Source: Enterococcus termitis (GTDB taxonomy: Bacteria > Bacillota > Bacilli > Lactobacillales > Enterococcaceae). Taken from it: DNA of 64,000 nt. Shown piece after piece: positions 58,298 through 64,000 of the stretch. Within the stretch, counting starts at the first letter, position 1; the number at the start of each line of letters is the position of its first letter. A model generated the notes under the pieces. That model worked only from the letters and a program-made list of their open reading frames with translations. It did no database searches and had not been told where the DNA came from. The DNA lies in contig NZ_MIJY01000045.1 of the NCBI RefSeq assembly GCF_001730305.1, positions 124,001-188,000 of the forward strand, read 5' to 3'. Position numbers and translations under genes: made by a program.

Positions 58298-58353
58298 TAG
58301 GTAAAAAACGTTCCGCTAAGAGCTGATCTTTTATCACTCTTTACTTAAATACA

Positions 58354-58386
58354 AAAAAGCCGATACAACATTGTATCGGTCTTTTT
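58354..58386. terminator. Bidirectional terminator between the stress-protein gene and rnjA
   Basis: CCGATACAA (58360-58368) pairs with TTGTATCGG (58371-58379), with A6 before and T5 after. Confidence 0.88.
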
Positions 58387-58392
58387 CTATTT

Positions 58393-60063
58393 TCATGATG
58401 TCATGATCATTGGTAAAATCATTGGATGACGTTCTGTTTTTTCAAATAAGAATGGTTGTAATGCAGCAGAAATTGCATCACATAGTTTTGCTTCGGTGCA
58501 GTTCTCATCACGAAGCGCTTCGCGAATTGCGTTGAATAATAGACGCTGACCTTCATGGATCATTTCTCCAGATTCTCTCATGTAAACAAATCCGCGTGAA
58601 AGAATATCCGGACCAGCTAAAATTTCTTTATTTTTGATGTCAACAGTGGCAACAGCAAGGACAAGTCCTTCTTCAGATAGAATTCTACGGTCACGTAAAA
58701 CAACATTTCCGATATCACCCACACCATTTCCGTCCACATAAACATCATTGGCGTTGAAGTGTCCGGCGATATGTGCGTCATCAGCTGTTAGTGCGAGAAC
58801 ATCACCATTCTCCATAATAAAGCAGTTTTCCGCAGGTACACCGACATCTTGTGCAAGTGATGCATGGATTTTCAACATTCTAAACTCTCCATGTACGGGA
58901 ACAAAGTATTTAGGTTTCATCAAACGTAACATCAATTTTTGTTCTTCTTGTCCACCGTGACCAGAAGTGTGGATATTATTGATTTTCCCATGAATGACTT
59001 CCGCACCTGCTTCTGAAAGCAAGTTGATCAAACGGTTAACACTTGTGGTATTCCCAGGAATCGGAGAACTTGAAAAGATGACAGTATCTCCAGGCTGAAC
59101 AGAAATTTGACGGTGGGTTCCATTAGCGATTCGACTCAAAGCCGCCATAGGTTCGCCTTGTGATCCTGTACATAGAATCATTGTTTCTCCAGCGGGCAGT
59201 TGATTTAGCTCCGAAGCATCGACAAAGGTCCCTTTAGGAACATTTATATAGCCAAGTTGTTCGCCATTAACGATTGCGTTTTCCATACTACGGCCGAAAA
59301 CAGCAATCTTACGTCCAGTCTTAACGGCAGCATCTGCTGCTTGTTGCAGCCGGAAAATATTCGATGCAAAACTGGCGAATATGATTCGACCTTCAATTTT
59401 TTCAAAAATCTTCAAAATAGAAGAACCAATCGTTTTTTCTGATTTTGTAAAAGTTGGTATTTCAGCATTAGTACTGTCTGATAAGAGGCATAGAACGCCT
59501 TCTTCACCCAATTTTGCCATACGATGCAGGTTTGCTGGTTCACCTACTGGCGTGAAGTCAAACTTGAAATCGCCTGTTGCAACAATATTACCGGAAGGCG
59601 TTTTAACAACGACTCCTAAAGCATCTGGAATACTATGAGTGGTACGGAAAAAGCTGATCGAGGTTTTACGAAAACGAATGACAGTATCTTCATTGATTTC
59701 ATGTAATTCTGCATCCCGCAGCAATCCATGCTCATCCAGTTTGTTTGTGATCAATGCTAATGCTAAAGGTCCAGCATAAATCGGAATATTTGCTTGGCGT
59801 AAAAGAAACGGTACGCCGCCGATATGATCCTCGTGTCCATGTGTAATGACCAAAGCTTTGACTTTATGCAGATTTTGAACGATATAACTATAATCAGGAA
59901 TCACATAGTCGATCCCAAGTAAATCATCTTCTGGAAATTTGATTCCAGCATCGATAATAATGATTTCATCTTGAAATTGAACCCCATAAGTGTTCTTTCC
60001 GATCTCGCCCAAACCGCCTATTGCAAAAACGCCGGTTTCATTATTTTTAATATTGACTTTCAT
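58393..60063 (-). CDS. rnjA: Ribonuclease J1
   Basis: A 556-residue metallo-beta-lactamase/beta-CASP ribonuclease with 5' exo- and endonuclease activity, central to mRNA decay in Firmicutes. The zinc motif is H75-G-H77-E-D79-H80, the beta-CASP domain is in the middle, and the C-terminal domain is of normal length. GGAG precedes the ATG. It starts one base after rpoY, a pairing conserved in Firmicutes. Confidence 0.96.
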   Translation of the reverse strand: MKVNIKNNETGVFAIGGLGEIGKNTYGVQFQDEIIIIDAGIKFPEDDLLGIDYVIPDYSYIVQNLHKVKALVITHGHEDHIGGVPFLLRQANIPIYAGPLALALITNKLDEHGLLRDAELHEINEDTVIRFRKTSISFFRTTHSIPDALGVVVKTPSGNIVATGDFKFDFTPVGEPANLHRMAKLGEEGVLCLLSDSTNAEIPTFTKSEKTIGSSILKIFEKIEGRIIFASFASNIFRLQQAADAAVKTGRKIAVFGRSMENAIVNGEQLGYINVPKGTFVDASELNQLPAGETMILCTGSQGEPMAALSRIANGTHRQISVQPGDTVIFSSSPIPGNTTSVNRLINLLSEAGAEVIHGKINNIHTSGHGGQEEQKLMLRLMKPKYFVPVHGEFRMLKIHASLAQDVGVPAENCFIMENGDVLALTADDAHIAGHFNANDVYVDGNGVGDIGNVVLRDRRILSEEGLVLAVATVDIKNKEILAGPDILSRGFVYMRESGEMIHEGQRLLFNAIREALRDENCTEAKLCDAISAALQPFLFEKTERHPMILPMIMTS

Positions 60064-60064
60064 A

Positions 60065-60277
60065 TTAAAACTCCGTTAAAGAGAATTCCGCGTGTTCTTG
60101 TTCATAAGCTAAATGATTTTCATCAAGTGCTTGGATATATTCAATATTATATGGGGTATTTTCTTCTACTTGTTGACGCACGATAACATCGCTTTCAGCT
60201 TCAACATAAAGTGATTTTGTATCTTCTCTTTTTGGGTTTCTTGTCTTTGTTTCTTGGTAATAAACTTTATAAATCAT
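60065..60277 (-). CDS. rpoY: RNA polymerase epsilon subunit
   Basis: A 70-residue small subunit (DUF1447) that binds core RNA polymerase; the opening [20 protein letters not shown] and the following acidic part match the family. AAAGGAGAAAA precedes the ATG. It is cotranscribed with rnjA and preceded by a long structured leader. Confidence 0.95.
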   Translation of the reverse strand: MIYKVYYQETKTRNPKREDTKSLYVEAESDVIVRQQVEENTPYNIEYIQALDENHLAYEQEHAEFSLTEF

Positions 60278-60580
60278 AGTCTTTTCTCCTTTATCTGCTA
60301 TAGCAGTTAATTATTTATTTTATTTTTTTACTGTAATTTTGAACACAACAAAACGAGGTGGCTGACCACCTTAAAAACAATCGTCATCAAAAACAGGAGT
60401 TAATGATGAAATGAAGCCTCGACTTTGCTTCACTGTACTTGTTTTGTAGAAAACCTATCTCTTTCAACCGTCCGCTGTGTTGTGTAGAACAACAATTATA
60501 AAGTATTTTATCATAGAATAATAAATAAGTATAGAAACAGACTTGATACTTTTAAGAAATCATTACTATTGTTTGAACTT
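60278..60580 (-). promoter_or_regulatory. Structured leader of the rpoY-rnjA operon
   Basis: On the minus strand several hairpins precede rpoY: GAAGC/GCTTC around 60412-60431, AAGGTGG-TCAG-CCACCTC around 60354-60374 followed by GTTTTGTTG, and CTGCTATAGCAG at about 60295-60306. A TATAAT lies near 60498. A leader this long suggests post-transcriptional control, possibly by RNase J1 itself; that is inference. Confidence 0.45.
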
Positions 60581-60703
60581 TTACTCTTTCTTATTGAAGA
60601 ATGGATTTAAGCGGATCCGTTGGAGGCAATAAATAAAAAAACTGAGTAGCATCAAAAAATAGCAAAATAAGAGAATCCGTAATGCAACGACAAAACGAAT
60701 CAT
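60581..60703 (-). CDS. Possible small membrane protein, 40 residues
   Basis: ATG at 60703 gives MIRFVVALRILLFCYFLMLL and a second hydrophobic part, ending basic (RIRLNPFFNKKE). One or two membrane helices are likely. The ribosome binding site is weak (AGAGTAAA), which keeps confidence low. It is upstream of and parallel to rpoY-rnjA. Confidence 0.4.
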   Translation of the reverse strand: MIRFVVALRILLFCYFLMLLSFFIYCLQRIRLNPFFNKKE

Positions 60704-60847
60704 TTTACTCTATTTTTTTGCTTGGTGAACGCTATTTTTTCGTCAGCTAAATCCAGTGAAAGTTTCGCTCAAATATAATTTACCTACCCCTTATGTTTAT
60801 GCTATAGTGGGAGTACTGGATTAAAAAAAGGAACAGGAGATGATTGA

Positions 60848-62578
60848 TTGAAATTGATGTGGCGTTACACGATGAGATACAAAAAATTATTGTTTTTAGA
60901 TTTCATTTGTGTTTTTGGATTTATATTAATAGAACTAGGGTTACCAACGATTTTAGCTCGTATGATCGATGTTGGAATCAAAAACAATGATTACAATTAT
61001 GTGAAGCAGCAAGGTTTATTGATGATCGTGATCACCGTTATTGGAGTAGCTATGAATATCATGCTAGGATATTTTGGTGCAAGGATAACGACAAATATCG
61101 TTCGGGATATTCGAGATGACTTATTTGAAAAGGTACAGACTTTTTCCCATCGCGAATATGAAACGATCGGTGTTTCCTCGTTGATTACAAGAACAACAAA
61201 TGATGCCTATCAAATCATGTTGTTTATGGGGAATATATTACGTATTGGTTTTATGACACCAATGATGTTTTTTGTTAGTTTATTTATGGTTGTGCGGACA
61301 AGTCCGTCTTTAGGCTGGTTTGTATTGGGGGCATTGCCATTTCTTTTGATCGCTGTTGTATTGATTGCCAAAGTATCCGAACCTTTATCCAATAAACAGC
61401 AGAAAAATCTAGATGGTATTAATGGAATTCTGCGGGAAAATCTTTCCGGTTTGAGAGTTATTCGCGCTTTTGTCAATGAAAAATTTGAAGAAAGTCGTTT
61501 TAGTAAAGTGAATGAAGAGTATACTAAAAGCTCTAAAAGTCTCTTTCGTTTGATGGCGGCAGCCCAACCAGGGTTCTTTTTCCTATTTAATATCGTCATG
61601 GTTTTAATTATATGGAATGGTGCCCTTCAAATCGATCACGGCAGCTTATTAGTTGGTGATTTGATCGCATTTATCGAGTATATTTTCCATGCTTTGTTTT
61701 CGTTTATGCTGTTTGCCAGTGTCTTCATGATGTATCCTCGTGCAGCGGTTTCTGCCCGTCGGATTCAAGAAGCATTTGATATGGAGCCGGTGATTCGTGA
61801 AAATGAGGCTGGTGTGACTGAAACAAAAACGAAAGGTTACTTAGAATTTAAAAATGTCACATTCGCATACCCAGGACATTCTGAAAGCCCTGTGATCCGT
61901 AATGTTAGTTTTAAAGCTTCACCAGGTGAAACGGTTGCCTTCATTGGAAGTACAGGAAGCGGAAAATCGACCTTGATCCAGCTGATCCCGCGTTTTTACG
62001 ATGTATCAGAAGGTCAAGTGCTATTGGATGGTGTGGATGTTCGTGACTATCAATTAAGTGCATTACGTAATAAAATCGGTTATATTCCGCAAAAAGCTCT
62101 CCTGTTTACAGGAACGATCGCTGAAAATCTGCGCTACGGTAAAGAAGATGCGACAATCGAAGAAATGGAGCAGGCGGCAGATATCGCGCAGGCTTCAGAG
62201 TTTATTTCACAAAAGCCTGATGGCTATGATGAACTTCTTTCAGAGGGCGGAGCAAACTTTTCGGGTGGTCAAAAACAACGTCTGGCAATTGCCAGAGCAG
62301 TGATTCGTCGCCCAGAAGTATATATTTTTGATGACAGCTTTTCGGCTTTAGATTACCAAACAGATGCGAATTTAAGAGCACGTTTGAAAAAAGAAACAAC
62401 AGAATCAACTGTGTTGATCGTCGCACAACGTGTAGGAACGATCATGAATGCAGATAAAATCGTCGTCTTGAATGAAGGCGATGTTGTCGGTATCGGTACC
62501 CACCGAGAATTACTTGAGAATTGCCCTATCTACTATGATATTGCTGCTTCTCAATTGTCAGAGGAGGAATTAGCATGA
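60848..62578 (+). CDS. efrA: Heterodimeric multidrug ABC exporter subunit (EfrA-like)
   Basis: A 576-residue half-transporter: six-helix membrane domain (about 1-310), then ATPase with Walker A GSTGSGKST, signature FSGGQ and a degenerate Walker B region IFDDSFSALD, where Asp replaces the catalytic Glu. The H loop is AQR rather than AHR. Such a degenerate site is typical of the first subunit of heterodimeric exporters like EfrAB and LmrCD. The start is TTG 60848, behind AGGAGA. The stop overlaps the next start (ATGA). Confidence 0.9.
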   Translation: MKLMWRYTMRYKKLLFLDFICVFGFILIELGLPTILARMIDVGIKNNDYNYVKQQGLLMIVITVIGVAMNIMLGYFGARITTNIVRDIRDDLFEKVQTFSHREYETIGVSSLITRTTNDAYQIMLFMGNILRIGFMTPMMFFVSLFMVVRTSPSLGWFVLGALPFLLIAVVLIAKVSEPLSNKQQKNLDGINGILRENLSGLRVIRAFVNEKFEESRFSKVNEEYTKSSKSLFRLMAAAQPGFFFLFNIVMVLIIWNGALQIDHGSLLVGDLIAFIEYIFHALFSFMLFASVFMMYPRAAVSARRIQEAFDMEPVIRENEAGVTETKTKGYLEFKNVTFAYPGHSESPVIRNVSFKASPGETVAFIGSTGSGKSTLIQLIPRFYDVSEGQVLLDGVDVRDYQLSALRNKIGYIPQKALLFTGTIAENLRYGKEDATIEEMEQAADIAQASEFISQKPDGYDELLSEGGANFSGGQKQRLAIARAVIRRPEVYIFDDSFSALDYQTDANLRARLKKETTESTVLIVAQRVGTIMNADKIVVLNEGDVVGIGTHRELLENCPIYYDIAASQLSEEELA

Positions 62579-64000
62579 AAAACGCATTCTCTTCCATTAA
62601 ACGTTTAGGTAGATACATTAATCCTTACAAAGGAACATTTATTTTAGTGATTATTTTTACTGTTTTAACGGTAGCCTTTAATGCAGCGATGCCGTATGTC
62701 TCTGGTTTGCCGATTACTGAAATCAGTAAAAATGTCGCAGCAGGTGAAGGGCTGAATTATCCTTACATCATTCAATGTCTGATTTGGATTTTGATTGTTG
62801 GCGTAGGTTATTGCGGCGCACAATTTTTGTCAGGTTTTTTGATGGCAACAGTCGTTCAACATTCCATGCGTGATTTACGGAAAGACATTGATGAAAAAAT
62901 CAATCGTTTGCCAGTTTCTTATTTTGATAAAAATCAACAGGGAAACATTTTGTCTCGTGTCACAAATGATGTTGATGCAGTCAGTAATGCAATGCAGCAA
63001 AGTTTTATCAATATCGTTTCAGCTGTCTTAGGTATTGTGATGGCAGTAGCGATGATGTTTTATATCAATTGGCTGATGGCATTGATTTCACTCATCATGA
63101 TTCCGTTATCTCTGTTCATTTCAAAAACGATCGTTGGTATTTCACAAAAATACTTTCAAGGAATGCAAAATGCTCTTGGAGATCTAAATGGATACGTTCA
63201 AGAGAATATGACTGGATTCAGCGTGTTGAAACTTTACGGACGTGAGAGCGAAACACTCAAAGGTTTTAAGAAAGTAAACCACAACTTAAACAATTTTGGA
63301 TTTAAAGCCTCCTTTATTTCAGGATTGATGTTGCCGCTTGTACAGATGACTGCTTATGGAACCTATATTGGAATGGCCGTTTTAGGGAGTTACTATGTCA
63401 TTACTGGTGTAATCGTTGTAGGTCAGTTGCAAGCATTCATTCAATACATCTGGCAAGTCAGTCAGCCAATGGGAAATATCACCCAATTATCTGCTGCGTT
63501 ACAGAGTGCATCGGCAGCGACAACACGCGTTTTTGAAATTTTAGATGAGCAAGAAGAAGAATTGAACGAACAAGATGTACCCTTACCAAAAGAACTTCAT
63601 GGTTCTGTTCAGTTTGAAAATGTCAGCTTTAGTTATGACCCTAAAAAACCGTTGATCAGAAACCTAAACTTTGAGGTAAAAGCAGGACAAACTGTGGCGA
63701 TCGTTGGACCAACAGGTGCAGGGAAAACTACCTTGATCAACTTATTGATGCGTTTTTATGACGTGAATGAAGGGGCAATCAAAGTTGACGGTATCGACAC
63801 GAAAAAGATGGATCGAAGCGATGTTCGTTCCGTATTTGGTATGGTCCTACAGGACGCATGGCTCTATGAAGGAACGATTGCTGATAATATTCGTTTTGGT
63901 AAACTGGATGCAACGGATTATGAAATTGTTGATGCGGCGAAAACAGCCAATGTCGATCACTTTATCCGTACAATGCCAGACGGCTATGAAATGGAGATCA
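62575..64000 (+). CDS. efrB: Heterodimeric multidrug ABC exporter subunit (EfrB-like), 5' part
   Basis: The first 475 residues of the partner half-transporter; the window ends before the signature motif and Walker B. Six membrane helices (about 15-320) are followed by an ATPase with Walker A GPTGAGKTT and Q loop GMVLQDAWLYEGTI. GAGGAGGAAT and the four-base ATGA overlap with efrA show coupled translation. In E. faecalis EfrAB exports dyes and several antibiotics. Confidence 0.9.
   Translation, partial: MKNAFSSIKRLGRYINPYKGTFILVIIFTVLTVAFNAAMPYVSGLPITEISKNVAAGEGLNYPYIIQCLIWILIVGVGYCGAQFLSGFLMATVVQHSMRDLRKDIDEKINRLPVSYFDKNQQGNILSRVTNDVDAVSNAMQQSFINIVSAVLGIVMAVAMMFYINWLMALISLIMIPLSLFISKTIVGISQKYFQGMQNALGDLNGYVQENMTGFSVLKLYGRESETLKGFKKVNHNLNNFGFKASFISGLMLPLVQMTAYGTYIGMAVLGSYYVITGVIVVGQLQAFIQYIWQVSQPMGNITQLSAALQSASAATTRVFEILDEQEEELNEQDVPLPKELHGSVQFENVSFSYDPKKPLIRNLNFEVKAGQTVAIVGPTGAGKTTLINLLMRFYDVNEGAIKVDGIDTKKMDRSDVRSVFGMVLQDAWLYEGTIADNIRFGKLDATDYEIVDAAKTANVDHFIRTMPDGYEMEI

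Overview
The window reads as chromosome of a low-GC Gram-positive coccus, almost certainly an Enterococcus. The evidence is the housekeeping content (pepC, ezrA, thiI, rex, tpx, valS behind a T-box, folC, radC, rpoY-rnjA, an EfrAB-type exporter), the linked GH18 chitinase and AA10 lytic polysaccharide monooxygenase as known in E. faecalis, strong AGGAGG ribosome binding sites, frequent TTG and GTG starts, and CcpA-type cre operators. The species cannot be named from sequence reading alone. No rRNA, tRNA or CRISPR was seen. Both ends are cut inside genes (pepC on the left, the second ABC exporter gene on the right).

Layout. 1-2.2 kb: end of pepC, an orphan small-RNA candidate, then a structured leader with a terminator ahead of a paired SMR exporter, possibly a guanidinium exporter. 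2.3-20.3 kb: an accessory block bounded by two outward-pointing serine recombinase genes about 80% identical over their first 142 residues. It holds a SipW-type signal peptidase with three TasA/camelysin-like proteins, an FPRTG surface protein and a VWA adhesin (3.4-10 kb). A MutR/Rgg-like regulator follows, then a SpaA-repeat secreted protein, a Ser-rich class II lanthipeptide precursor, its LanM synthetase and its LanT protease-exporter (10-19.6 kb). 20.3-22.3 kb: chitinase and LPMO. 22.4-27.3 kb: an HTH-TPR regulator, a 20-residue peptide ORF transcribed away from it, a PTS EIIC plus 6-phospho-beta-glycosidase operon with a consensus cre, and an RpiR regulator. 27.5-42 kb: ordinary core genes. 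42.5-47.2 kb: an AT-rich stretch of lipoproteins, small membrane proteins of unknown function and a decayed signal peptidase I gene. 47.3-64 kb: T-box and valS, a TVP38-type protein, a YfhO-like protein, folC, radC, a cold-shock gene, a 123-base tandem repeat, a universal stress protein, rnjA-rpoY and efrAB.

How it may work together. SipW-type peptidases process TasA-like fibre subunits, and SpaA and VWA proteins are typical fibre or adhesin modules, so 3.4-13.9 kb looks like an extracellular matrix or fibre system. The lanthipeptide genes directly follow the SpaA-repeat gene. The precursor core is unusual: a run of ten serines, two SCYSSRC repeats, no threonine, 18 Ser against 5 Cys. No immunity transporter, CylA-like maturation protease or second peptide is present. 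This matrix-plus-lanthipeptide block between paired recombinases is the best candidate here for an undescribed system; the functional link is inference.
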